A stretch of 19,177 bases of DNA from Methanomethylicus sp964513415 (GCA_964513415.1 CAZEMX010000030.1:1-19177); one strand, 5' to 3'. Shown: positions 1-6,397, numbered from the stretch's first letter. Numbers and translations are program-made. The notes: generated by a model from the letters alone, not told the origin.

Positions 1-7
1 TATCCGA

Positions 8-1078
8 TTAAACAACTACCATATCGACGCCTTTACCATAACGTTTTTGTAACATATTTATAAAATTGTTCTCATCTTCTTTTAACCTTCTAATTAAATC
101 ACTTGTGGAATAGCTAATGCTTTTACTTACTCCATCTATAGATTCACTTATGCTATTTATTTTACCGCTATTGTCAATGTAATTTAGCAAATCAATAAAT
201 GCTCGTCTACAAATTGCAATCCTTATATTTTCTTTTTCGTTATCGTCTGAACCTTCGTATATTATACCTGTTTTGTACGTATATTCAAACATGTTAGGTA
301 TCCTACCATATACACCGCCATTTATTACGCCTACACCAAACATACTTAGGTTGCTTAATAATAAGTTATATAAATGTGCTGTGTTCCCTGTTGGTACAGG
401 TAGGAATTCTACTAAGCCGGTTATCCTATCATATTTAAACAGACTTGGCGAAATATCGGCTAATTCCATATCTCCAAATTTTAACTTAACCCTTTCAATA
501 CTATTTATTGGCGGATAATTTACGGCGAACTGCCAAAAATGGAAATTGAATTGCTCGTAATTATTATCCTTTTTTTCGGTTAATATTGTCTCTTGAAAGT
601 ATAAATTACTTTGCATTTCCAAATTACTTTGTGCCGATTCTAAATAGCTCCTTAATCCGCTACGATTACTATTTATATATGTAGTTATAGTTTCTTTATA
701 TAAAGGGTCTGTATTATTACCAAGATTCAAAACATAATCAATAAAATATTGCGATGGAACTATTTGTTGTTTGGATATTTTATTTGAATAGATATATGCG
801 TCTTCTGGGGCGTATACATCTTCTATATTTATTTCATTTGATGAGAATAACAAACGTATATACTGATTAGGCGTATTTTGGTTTATTGTTATATTCGTCT
901 CGTATAATCCGGTAGTTGCATTATGGATTAAACTGATGTCCTCTAATTCTTGGTTGGTATGGTTTAATAAAAGACCACCATTTTCACCATATACGGATAG
1001 GTATATTTGTTTGTTTGCAGGTAAATTTGCTTGATTTAACGTTATTGTTTGTGGAATACCTATTTTGATTCTTTTCAT
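8..1078 (-). CDS. putative head-tail adaptor / neck protein (356 aa)
   Basis: Second gene after the major capsid gene, the usual place for a head-completion or connector protein. The N-terminal ~70 residues look like a beta-sandwich (alternating hydrophobics, 'TTGLYETNITI'). Residues ~110-230 resemble gp6-like connectors: a helical stretch (YFIDYVLNL, TYINSNRSGLRSYLESAQ) followed by strands and a 'W-x-F-x-V-x-YPPI' segment, then 'IERVKLKFGD'. The C-terminal third is helical with 'SISYSTSDLIRRL', typical of packaged-DNA adaptor subunits. The ATG follows GAGATAACA, a modest ribosome site. It is complete, with its TAA near the window edge. I recognise no catalytic motif. The adaptor assignment rests on gene order and general fold impression; a minor head protein or fibre-anchoring protein is possible. 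Confidence 0.5.
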   Translation of the reverse strand: MKRIKIGIPQTITLNQANLPANKQIYLSVYGENGGLLLNHTNQELEDISLIHNATTGLYETNITINQNTPNQYIRLLFSSNEINIEDVYAPEDAYIYSNKISKQQIVPSQYFIDYVLNLGNNTDPLYKETITTYINSNRSGLRSYLESAQSNLEMQSNLYFQETILTEKKDNNYEQFNFHFWQFAVNYPPINSIERVKLKFGDMELADISPSLFKYDRITGLVEFLPVPTGNTAHLYNLLLSNLSMFGVGVINGGVYGRIPNMFEYTYKTGIIYEGSDDNEKENIRIAICRRAFIDLLNYIDNSGKINSISESIDGVSKSISYSTSDLIRRLKEDENNFINMLQKRYGKGVDMVVV

Positions 1079-1132
1079 TGTTATCTCGCAAATTTTAATA
1101 GAAAATACAAAAATAAATACAAATATATTGCT

Positions 1133-1405
1133 CTATTTTTTTATTTTCTTTTTGTTCTCTTTTGTCTCTATTATAGTTTTTGCTTCGTTATCAGTTGTTT
1201 CTATCTTTATATTCCCCGATACCGGTTCATCATAACATTCTTTTTCAATTGTAAATTCAGGGTTGGTTAGTAATACTTCGGCTTCCTCCTTGCCTAAAAG
1301 CACTAACCCATTCTCATCAAGCGTAATTATACAAGTGTTGCTAATTTCCTTTGCAACAATTAGTTGAGTGTTCCGTAAATACTTGTGTTTTATGTAATAT
1401 TCCAT
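1133..1405 (-). CDS. hypothetical 90-aa protein between capsid and adaptor genes
   Basis: Small protein with a beta-rich N-terminal half ('NTCIITLDENGLVLLGKEEAEVLL') and a charged lysine-rich C-terminus (ENKKKIKK). It has no signal peptide, membrane segment or cysteine motif that I recognise. ATG is preceded by GGTGAAAC. It lies 26 nt downstream of a hairpin/T-tract following the capsid gene, so it may be expressed at a lower level than capsid. Position suggests a small head protein (head-fibre, decoration or connector chaperone), but that is inference only. Confidence 0.6.
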   Translation of the reverse strand: MEYYIKHKYLRNTQLIVAKEISNTCIITLDENGLVLLGKEEAEVLLTNPEFTIEKECYDEPVSGNIKIETTDNEAKTIIETKENKKKIKK

Positions 1406-1430
1406 GTTTCACCATTCGTTAATTTTTGTA

Positions 1431-1468
1431 ATAAAAGCAAGGGAAAGAAACATTAGACCCTTCCCCTT
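1431..1468 (-). terminator. putative (partial) terminator after the capsid gene
   Basis: On the transcribed strand AAGGGGAAGGG (from 1468) can pair with TTCTTTCCCTT (ending at 1439): about 11 pairs including three G-T wobbles, with an 8-nt loop, then GCTTTTATTA. It sits 46 nt after the capsid stop. A leaky terminator here would make capsid mRNA exceed that of the downstream adaptor genes. The stem is imperfect and the T-tract short, and part of this sequence recurs at 10573-10596 without a hairpin, so another role is possible. Confidence 0.45.
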
Positions 1469-1513
1469 ACTATTTTGGGAGTTATATGTACCCAACCAAT
1501 CAACAAAAATTAT

Positions 1514-2929
1514 CTAGCTCCATAAATCCGAGCCAACGTTCTTAAATACTACTATCTTGTTTGGATTATAAACAATTGGTGTACCATAATGTTTTTGCAT
1601 CCAACGTTTACTATCGTCTATTTGTGCTAAAGGCATCTTAACCATCGGTAGTAATTCTTTGTATGCTAGTACCTGTTCAAAATCCCAATCAAATAAGAAC
1701 GCTGTTGTAGTGCCTGGTATATACTCGCCGTTGTCTACAATAGTTGAACCTGTTTTGAAAGTGTTTAAATATCTGTAAGCTTGTGGGGATGTATTGCTTG
1801 CAGGTTTGCGGTATATTTCAAAACTTAATGCTTCTTGTCCGCTTATCGAGTCGTTATCGGATAAGGTAAATGTCACTTTTTGATTAGCTGTTACTACTAC
1901 ATTTTTAATTTCATATGCTGCACTAACGCCATAATTGTTGCGTGCCGTAATAGCATAATCATATGTTCCTGCAGGTAATTTGCTCGTTGTATCTGCACCT
2001 GCGGTCGCTGTCGCTGTGGAACTATTTAATTTTGCCGGTGCTTTTGGTGATGTCGCTACGAATGTATCCATTTCTTTATTCATTTTTGGATGGAGTCTTT
2101 CGTGGTAATGTGCACCTCTCGATTTTAAGAATATATCATCTTCAAATCTACCTTTACCCTCACCAAGTTCAAAATCTCTTGGCACAACTGCAAGGCTATT
2201 TACATTGTTATTACCGACCATAAATGTTTTTGTTCTAATCAATCCTTTTGCGTAATCTTGGAATGATCCTGGTGAACCCCATAATTTTAGGTTCATTGGG
2301 TCACCATAATTTTCTTGGATTACTAATGCACCTTGACCAATTACCTCCGGCGTAAGATGTTTGCCACCTAAATCAATAACGTTTTGGGTTTTGTATCTTA
2401 CTCTGTCCTCAAACTGTTTCAAAATACCATTGAACTCTGCACTTGCAAAATCGCTATTGCCAAATAATGATTTATAGTTCAACTCTTTCAAAATAGCAAC
2501 AGTTTTTGCTTTAATAATCATTGCTTCGTTGTCCACGATTGATTTGACCATTGTTGCAACAAAAGGTATTTTACCAAGTGCTCCAATGTATTTTACTTTC
2601 TCGAATTCTCTTGAAATATCTTCATCATACTCTTCAGGGCTACCACCTTCAGTGAAAAAGTTTGCCGACCCTAATTCATTCATTTTTGTGTATTCTTCTA
2701 TAGTACTTGTTGCTGGTTTTTTCCCAAGTGCCTTGAAAAAACGAATGCTGCTTTCTTGTGCTACTGCCATTTTCATCGTCGTCTCGAGGGATTCAACCCT
2801 TGTTGCCCCAAAACCTGTTTGGTCAACAGTACTATAGTTATAGCCAACCGATAACGACTTTTGTATCTCGTTTATTTTGTCGATTGTCATATCGTCAAAA
2901 CCGGAATGTACGAATTCTAATGCTTCCAT
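1514..2929 (-). CDS. major capsid protein, with inserted Ig-like domain (471 aa)
   Basis: Lies directly after the protease-scaffold gene. The segment at ~36-75 ('TGFGATRVESLE...K', then SSIRFFKALGKKPATSTIEEY) matches the N-arm pattern of a family of HK97-type capsid proteins in which 'RVESL' is followed by a K/R-x-I-x-K-x-PA-x-TVEEYN element. An acidic loop and a helical spine follow (REFEKVKYIG, NEAMIIKAKTVAIL). Residues ~297-410 form an alanine/threonine-rich beta-sandwich insertion ('LPAGTYDYAITARNNYGVSAA', 'FEIYRKP') of the Ig/fibronectin type, after which the capsid fold resumes (VLAYKELLPMVKMPLAQ). Residues 24-49 are near-duplicated in the upstream protease-scaffold protein, suggesting N-terminal processing. 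The family assignment is from memory; the role is well supported by order and size. Confidence 0.85.
   Translation of the reverse strand: MEALEFVHSGFDDMTIDKINEIQKSLSVGYNYSTVDQTGFGATRVESLETTMKMAVAQESSIRFFKALGKKPATSTIEEYTKMNELGSANFFTEGGSPEEYDEDISREFEKVKYIGALGKIPFVATMVKSIVDNEAMIIKAKTVAILKELNYKSLFGNSDFASAEFNGILKQFEDRVRYKTQNVIDLGGKHLTPEVIGQGALVIQENYGDPMNLKLWGSPGSFQDYAKGLIRTKTFMVGNNNVNSLAVVPRDFELGEGKGRFEDDIFLKSRGAHYHERLHPKMNKEMDTFVATSPKAPAKLNSSTATATAGADTTSKLPAGTYDYAITARNNYGVSAAYEIKNVVVTANQKVTFTLSDNDSISGQEALSFEIYRKPASNTSPQAYRYLNTFKTGSTIVDNGEYIPGTTTAFLFDWDFEQVLAYKELLPMVKMPLAQIDDSKRWMQKHYGTPIVYNPNKIVVFKNVGSDLWS
2783..2860 (-). repeat. copy 1 of shared 26-codon segment (capsid residues 24-49)
   Basis: Encodes KSLSVGYN, four variable residues, then DQTGFGATRVES and LE. 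Aligned without gaps to copy 2 (3694-3771) it has 20 of 26 identical residues, and the two copies share an uninterrupted 26-nt identical DNA run covering DQTGFGAT. Elsewhere the codons differ at third positions. Confidence 0.9.
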
Positions 2930-2937
2930 ATTTACCT

Positions 2938-3666
2938 CTATCTATTATCTAATTTTTTGTTCAAATAGTTCTCTAATTCTTTTGATAGCACGTTGCTATT
3001 TTCATACTTTATTACTTCGGTTATGGGAATTTCGCCTTTTATAGCTCCATCACTAAGGATTTCAAGCTTTTTAGATTTGCTCAATTCCTTTAATTCATAC
3101 ACGTCATTTTCTTGTATGCTATACTTTGCGATATCCGTTGTTAGGATACCTCCGCTTTTTGCTAATAAAAAGTTTGTAGTGTCAAGACTTTTTTGCAAAC
3201 TATCTATCTTGTTTTGCAAGTAAGCGTTTTGCTTGACGATTGATGCAGTTACATCGCTTAATATTTCTAAGCCTTTTGATGTCACGGCTTGCCCTTTGAT
3301 GATTATCTCATCTTTTTCGTTTGATAACATGCTGCCAACAACGGCTGACTTTGCAAGTTCTTTAATACCGTTTAAGTATGTTGTAATATCAATGTCTTCT
3401 TCATATTTGGTGTTAATACTTTTTTCAATATTTTTTTCTACATCATCGATATTAGGGTTGTACTTGTCTAAATCTCTTATGTCACCTAAAATCTGTATGC
3501 TTTTCCCAAATATTTGAGCAGCCTTATCGGCATTGTTTTCTGCTGTTGTAGATTCTTCCTCAATCTTGTCTCTATTTTCAGCTTCCCATTGTTGTGTTTT
3601 TTTCAAGGCTTCTTCTTTGCTCATGCCTTTTTCAATACAACTTTTATAGAACTTCTCTTTGGTCAT
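2938..3666 (-). CDS. nested scaffold protein from internal start (242 aa)
   Basis: Within the protease-scaffold gene an in-frame ATG at 3666 is preceded by AGAGGT with a 6-nt A-only spacer, a better ribosome site than that of the full-length gene. It begins exactly after the capsid-like segment, so initiation here would yield scaffold alone (starting MTKEKFYKS). Lambda C/Nu3 uses the same in-frame nesting to make excess scaffold over protease. The protein is helical and rich in Lys/Glu, with likely coiled-coil stretches (YLQNKIDSLQKSLDTTNFLL) and a C-terminus 'LENYLNKKLDNR' that could bind capsid. The ribosome site is seen; the product is inferred. Confidence 0.65.
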   Translation of the reverse strand: MTKEKFYKSCIEKGMSKEEALKKTQQWEAENRDKIEEESTTAENNADKAAQIFGKSIQILGDIRDLDKYNPNIDDVEKNIEKSINTKYEEDIDITTYLNGIKELAKSAVVGSMLSNEKDEIIIKGQAVTSKGLEILSDVTASIVKQNAYLQNKIDSLQKSLDTTNFLLAKSGGILTTDIAKYSIQENDVYELKELSKSKKLEILSDGAIKGEIPITEVIKYENSNVLSKELENYLNKKLDNR

Positions 3667-4317
3667 TTTTTTACCTCTGTTTTTATTATCGTTTTCTATT
3701 GATTCTACTCTTGTTGCCCCAAAACCTGTTTGGTCTGTTCCACCAATGTTATAACCAACCTCTAAAGATTTTACTAATTGTGCGTATGTGTGAGTGTTTA
3801 CCGGCTTCGTTGTAAATACTACGTTTACTACTTGTGCCTTTTTAATTAGGTTTTTGCTCTTTTCTATTATTTTCCCTTCAATACTCCAACCGGCTTTTTG
3901 CGGTGTTGCTGGGTTACGTTTGTTAAATTCTTCTATCTGCTGCAATATGTTCACAGTACTTTTTGCAAGACGTTGTTGGATGCTTAAATCTTCGTCCTTT
4001 GCTTCAGGGTCAAAACCTATTAATTCACCAATAAAATGTGTTTCTTTGCCTTTTTTTATAACTTTCTTAGGGAACCCAATAAAACAATCAGGTTCTTTAT
4101 ATTCTGCATGTTCATATTTTATTTTGCCCCACCCACCTGTGAAATAAGTATCTACATCTAATCCTTTTACTATTTCGCCGTCTGTGTCCTTATCTTCTGT
4201 TGATATTATTCCACCAACAGAATAAATTACTTCTTTTCCGCTCTTCCCTGTTTTTGTACTTTTTTCAAGGAATGCAGGGGCATAAAATGTAATTGTATTA
4301 TTGTTATTTTTAAACAA
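2938..4317 (-). CDS. prohead maturation protease fused to scaffold (459 aa, TTG start)
   Basis: Serine prohead protease followed by a scaffold. Protease domain ~1-178: 'YSVGGIISTEDKDTDGE', the probable catalytic His70 in 'IKYEHAEY' and Ser145 in 'AGWSIEGKI'; the GWSIEG box is typical of XkdF-type/herpesvirus-assemblin-like phage proteases. Residues 183-208 repeat the capsid N-terminal segment. Residues 218-459 are highly charged and helical ('KEKFYKSCIEKGMSKEEALKKTQQWEAENRDKIEEE', abbreviated in meaning: acidic/lysine coiled coil), as expected of scaffold. I chose TTG at 4317 because GGAG lies 6 nt upstream, giving MFKNNNNTITFYAP; an upstream TTG at 4335 is the alternative, and there is no ATG. 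Cleavage at the shared segment would separate protease from scaffold. Immediately upstream of capsid, as in most phages. Confidence 0.85.
   Translation of the reverse strand: MFKNNNNTITFYAPAFLEKSTKTGKSGKEVIYSVGGIISTEDKDTDGEIVKGLDVDTYFTGGWGKIKYEHAEYKEPDCFIGFPKKVIKKGKETHFIGELIGFDPEAKDEDLSIQQRLAKSTVNILQQIEEFNKRNPATPQKAGWSIEGKIIEKSKNLIKKAQVVNVVFTTKPVNTHTYAQLVKSLEVGYNIGGTDQTGFGATRVESIENDNKNRGKKMTKEKFYKSCIEKGMSKEEALKKTQQWEAENRDKIEEESTTAENNADKAAQIFGKSIQILGDIRDLDKYNPNIDDVEKNIEKSINTKYEEDIDITTYLNGIKELAKSAVVGSMLSNEKDEIIIKGQAVTSKGLEILSDVTASIVKQNAYLQNKIDSLQKSLDTTNFLLAKSGGILTTDIAKYSIQENDVYELKELSKSKKLEILSDGAIKGEIPITEVIKYENSNVLSKELENYLNKKLDNR
3694..3771 (-). repeat. copy 2 of shared 26-codon segment (protease/scaffold junction)
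   Basis: Encodes KSLEVGYN, four variable residues, DQTGFGATRVES and IE, located between the protease and scaffold domains and 27 nt before the nested scaffold ATG. See copy 1 at 2783-2860. Confidence 0.9.
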
Positions 4318-4359
4318 ACCAAACTCCAAAAACAATTTTATTGTAAATATCGAATTAAT

Positions 4360-4373
4360 TTTATCTTGATAAA
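4360..4373. promoter_or_regulatory. inverted repeat in the gap before the protease gene
   Basis: TTTATC-TT-GATAAA, a perfect 6-bp inverted repeat, in the 109-nt gap between the HTH gene and the protease start. The gap also holds TACAAT on the minus strand (a 5/6 match to a sigma-70 -10 box), without a convincing -35. This is a plausible place for a late promoter and operator where transcription passes from the accessory island back to head genes. Short AT-rich repeats also arise by chance. Confidence 0.25.
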
Positions 4374-4426
4374 GTTGTTTTTTTTAAGTTTGTGTTATAT
4401 TTGTGGCGGGTTATTGATTTATTTTA

Positions 4427-4837
4427 TTATCTCTCTGCTAATAAAAAGTTTTTTAATTCGTTTTTGGTATGTTGTCCGTTAATCAAATATTCCCCTTTAT
4501 CTGTACATATTTTTATTGAGTCACCTACTACCTGGTAGCCAATTACTTTGACATAGTTTAGTTTGTAGATGTAATATTTGCCTACCATCCTGCTCAATGT
4601 AGTCTCAAGGGTAGGTATTACCTTTTTAACTTTTCGCATCACCGTAGTATTTTTTTCGCCATATTTTTTGTTCTTGTAATTGTTTAATTCATTAATATCA
4701 ATAAAAGTTAAGTTCCCTTTGCCTCCTCGTCTGTTCTTCTCTTTTCTACTATGAATAATACCCTTATGTATATATACGTATAAAGTTTTTAGATTAATTC
4801 CTAAATATTTAGCTGCTTCTTCGCACCTTAATTCCAT
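4427..4837 (-). CDS. excisionase/MerR-type helix-turn-helix protein (136 aa)
   Basis: Residues 3-30 (LRCEEAAKYLGINLKTLYVYIHKGII) form an HTH of the HTH_17/excisionase class: 'xEAAxxLGINxxTLYxYIxxG' followed by a basic wing (SRKEKNRRGGKG) and 'LTFIDINELNNYK'. The remaining ~80 residues are a beta-rich domain ('KYYIYKLNYVKVIGYQVVGDSIKICTDKGEYLING') that I do not recognise. ATG follows TGAGGAACAATA. It is the last gene before the late protease gene, so it could control that promoter or act as a DNA-binding structural helper. There is no integrase nearby to support an excisionase role. Confidence 0.7.
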   Translation of the reverse strand: MELRCEEAAKYLGINLKTLYVYIHKGIIHSRKEKNRRGGKGNLTFIDINELNNYKNKKYGEKNTTVMRKVKKVIPTLETTLSRMVGKYYIYKLNYVKVIGYQVVGDSIKICTDKGEYLINGQHTKNELKNFLLAER

Positions 4838-4854
4838 TATTGTTCCTCAAATTG

Positions 4855-5223
4855 TTAATGATTTAATTTTATACCTGTTATTAGTTCCCCACTTTTATTT
4901 ACTTGATACCATGATGTATCAACTAAAACCACTTTACAATTTGGGCATTGTTCTTGCAATAGTTTAGCTTCTATGGGGTTATCTTCAAAATATAAATTTA
5001 TCTTTTCGATATTAATTATTTTAGCTTTATCTTTGGTAGATATAATCGTTACATCACCGATTTTATCGGAAATTGACATAATAGCATGGATATGCGGATT
5101 ATTCGTAATGATATACATTTTATAGCATGAATTAGGTATGTTAGTCCATTTCTGCAATATTTTATATAAATCATGTATTATTGGATTAGTTAACGTTCCG
5201 TCATAATCAAAGCCTATTTTCAT
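4855..5223 (-). CDS. HAD-like phosphatase (122 aa)
   Basis: N-terminal 'IGFDYDGTLTNP' is HAD motif I, with nucleophile Asp6 and acid/base Asp8. Motif II is 'YIITNN' (Thr40/Asn41), motif III a lysine in 'STKDKAKI', and motif IV 'YFEDNP' (Glu80-Asp81, binding Mg). At 122 residues it lacks a large cap domain, like small phage HAD proteins related to polynucleotide-kinase phosphatase domains or 5'-nucleotidases. Likely acts on a nucleotide or a nucleic-acid 3'/5' end; the substrate is not evident. Its ATG overlaps the stop of a 12-codon leader ORF (ATGA), implying translational coupling. Confidence 0.8.
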   Translation of the reverse strand: MKIGFDYDGTLTNPIIHDLYKILQKWTNIPNSCYKMYIITNNPHIHAIMSISDKIGDVTIISTKDKAKIINIEKINLYFEDNPIEAKLLQEQCPNCKVVLVDTSWYQVNKSGELITGIKLNH

Positions 5224-5258
5224 AATGTTTGTGCTTCTATTTCTTGTTCTGTTTTCAT
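5220..5258 (-). CDS. 12-aa leader ORF coupled to the HAD gene
   Basis: ATG behind a strong AGAGGAATAAA encodes MKTEQEIEAQTL and stops in an ATGA overlap with the HAD start. The HAD gene has no good SD of its own outside this ORF, so ribosomes probably reach it by re-initiation. The first seven codons and the ribosome site are nearly identical to those at 6367-6397. It may be the remnant of a longer small protein whose body was replaced. Its product as such need not be functional. Confidence 0.5.
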   Translation of the reverse strand: MKTEQEIEAQTL

Positions 5259-5269
5259 TTTATTCCTCT
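5238..5269 (-). repeat. direct repeat, copy 1 (SD + MKTEQEI start)
   Basis: AGAGGAATAAA-ATG plus six codons. It matches 6367-6397 at all but one base and one single-base gap over about 32 nt. The two copies lie about 1.13 kb apart in the same orientation and bracket the 35-, 77-, 80-, 57- and 73-aa genes. Confidence 0.8.
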
Positions 5270-5377
5270 CTAAATAAATAAATCAATTATATCACTAAAT
5301 AACCTAATTACCCCGTAAATAGCAAATATCATTACAGGGATTAATACTTTGAGTATTGTTTTATCGTCTGCGTCCAT
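5270..5377 (-). CDS. 35-aa single-pass membrane protein
   Basis: MDADDKTILK followed by an uncharged run 'VLIPVMIFAIYGVI' and then RLFSDIIDLFI. The acidic N-terminus and one predicted transmembrane helix fit a small phage membrane protein. AGGTG, overlapping the stop of the preceding gene, lies 5 nt before the ATG. It is too short for family assignment; holin-like or host-takeover roles are possible but unsupported. Confidence 0.6.
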   Translation of the reverse strand: MDADDKTILKVLIPVMIFAIYGVIRLFSDIIDLFI

Positions 5378-5381
5378 TTAT

Positions 5382-5615
5382 TCACCTAAAATTTTCTATA
5401 AAAAAATTATCTAAATGTTCTTGCTCTTCTTCTTGCCTTCTTTGGCTTTCTAACATTTCTCTTGCTCTATCAGCACTGCAAGATTCACATATACCAAGTT
5501 CTACTTTATCATTATTTACCATTTCTTCGGTTATTTCACCAATAAAATAATTGTCGTCATTATCTAAAAAATTACCACACGCACCACATCGTTTGTAACT
5601 ATTTTGTATTGCCAT
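5382..5615 (-). CDS. small zinc-ribbon protein (77 aa)
   Basis: Two CxxC knuckles, Cys10/Cys13 (RCGACG) and Cys43/Cys46 (GICESCS), 29 residues apart, form a probable single zinc-binding ribbon. The C-terminal 25 residues are a strongly charged helix (ESQRRQEEEQEHLDNF). AAAGGTG stands 6 nt before the ATG, overlapping the stop of the 80-aa gene. Such proteins in phage islands often bind nucleic acid or host RNA polymerase; here the function is unknown. Confidence 0.75.
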   Translation of the reverse strand: MAIQNSYKRCGACGNFLDNDDNYFIGEITEEMVNNDKVELGICESCSADRAREMLESQRRQEEEQEHLDNFFIENFR

Positions 5616-5618
5616 TTA

Positions 5619-5861
5619 CTACACCTTTACTTTAAAATTATCTAAACACTTTTGACATCTTTCATGCCTATATCCTAAATCCGTCATTTCTAAATCTTCA
5701 CCGAATAAAGAACAAAAATCATTCACATCGTTTTCAAAGTTACATATATGTATAATTCCATTACCTTGAATATCACTACAGCATTCTGGGAATCTTCTAT
5801 CAACAACTGGTGTTTTGATTAAAGTTAATAATTGTTCTGGATTTATTATTTCTGTTTTCAT
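5619..5861 (-). CDS. Cys-rich hypothetical protein (80 aa)
   Basis: Contains six cysteines (27, 28, 40, 50, 69, 72) including a C-terminal 'ERCQKCLDNF' CxxC pair and His38 in 'IIHIC', suggesting metal binding. ATG follows CAGGAGTTAAA. Its first codons (MKTEI) and upstream bases resemble the two MKTEQEI leader repeats, so this start may derive from the same sequence. No family recognised. Confidence 0.7.
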   Translation of the reverse strand: MKTEIINPEQLLTLIKTPVVDRRFPECCSDIQGNGIIHICNFENDVNDFCSLFGEDLEMTDLGYRHERCQKCLDNFKVKV

Positions 5862-6031
5862 TTTAACTCCTGATTATTTGTCTTTATACTATTACTAAAA
5901 TATGCTATCGTGTTTCTTCTGGTATATTCGTGTAATTTGGAAATGCTACGAATAATTATTTCGTCAATTATTTTTGGATTTGTTTGTAATCCATTTTGTA
6001 CTTCTGTAAAAAGTTCACCCCAAGATGGCAT
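5858..6031 (-). CDS. 57-aa protein like the N-terminus of SDH/ClpP-fold serine proteinases
   Basis: Begins MPSWGELFTEVQNGLQ and carries 'SKLHEYTRRNTIAYFSN'. Proteins of the SDH proteinase family (ClpP/crotonase fold) characteristically begin MPxWxxxLxEI and then show RRKYLxKLxExTGRNxIxYYSGW. Here the protein stops right after that segment, so the whole catalytic domain is absent; the next gene is unrelated. GGAG stands 6 nt before the ATG. It overlaps the 73-aa gene by 17 nt and the 80-aa gene by ATGA, arguing for a genuine translated gene. It could be a truncated remnant or an independent module. Confidence 0.65.
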   Translation of the reverse strand: MPSWGELFTEVQNGLQTNPKIIDEIIIRSISKLHEYTRRNTIAYFSNSIKTNNQELK

Positions 6032-6236
6032 TAACAACTCCGCTACTTGTATTAGAAAAAGTGGTTGTCCAATTTTCGGTGGGCATTAGGCTATTTAAAA
6101 GTCTGATAGATTCTAAGGTTGGTTGATACCTTTGAATTATCTCATCCTTATTTAATAAATCAGGATACTGTTCTTTGGTTAATTCTTCCAATTCCTCAAA
6201 CTGCTTCTCAATTTCATGTTTTTCCTTGTTCTCCAT
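6015..6236 (-). CDS. hypothetical acidic 73-aa protein
   Basis: Very charged helical N-terminal half (MENKEKHEIEKQFEELEELTKEQYPDL is a probable coiled coil), then 'YQPTLESIRLLNSLM' and a polar Ser/Thr tail. AGGTGTGAA precedes the ATG. It is followed by the 57-aa proteinase-like stub with overlapping ends. No family recognised. Confidence 0.65.
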   Translation of the reverse strand: MENKEKHEIEKQFEELEELTKEQYPDLLNKDEIIQRYQPTLESIRLLNSLMPTENWTTTFSNTSSGVVNAILG

Positions 6237-6261
6237 TTCACACCTCGTTTTTCTTAAGTCT

Positions 6262-6387
6262 CTAAACTTTATTCAATAAAATTGTAATTTTATAATCTCT
6301 ATATGTAATTTCCTTATCGATATAATATTTTTTGTATTGTTCTTCTTCTTATTTCATTTGTTCTTTTATTTCTTGCTCTGTTTTCAT
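6262..6387 (-). pseudogene. small ORF interrupted by an in-frame TAA
   Basis: ATG behind AGAGGAATAA opens MKTEQEIKEQMK, then TAA at 6349-6351, after which the same frame continues EEEQYKKYYIDKEITYRDYK and eight more codons to TAG. Composition on both sides of the stop is alike (charged, helical), and the stop differs by one base from AAA or GAA, so this looks like a 41-residue gene with a nonsense mutation. A perfect TATAAT at 6406-6411 lies just upstream, though with no matching -35. Stop readthrough is possible; a genetic-code change is unlikely because no other gene here has internal TAA. Confidence 0.5.
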
Positions 6388-6397
6388 TTATTCCTCT
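6367..6397 (-). repeat. direct repeat, copy 2 (SD + MKTEQEI start)
   Basis: Second copy of the ribosome-site-plus-start sequence at 5238-5269, here opening the interrupted 41-codon ORF. Confidence 0.8.

Noticed and set aside
6349..6351. Alternative genetic code with TAA read as an amino acid
   Set aside because: Only one small ORF shows an in-frame TAA; all large genes are free of internal stops and several end in TAA at tight junctions.
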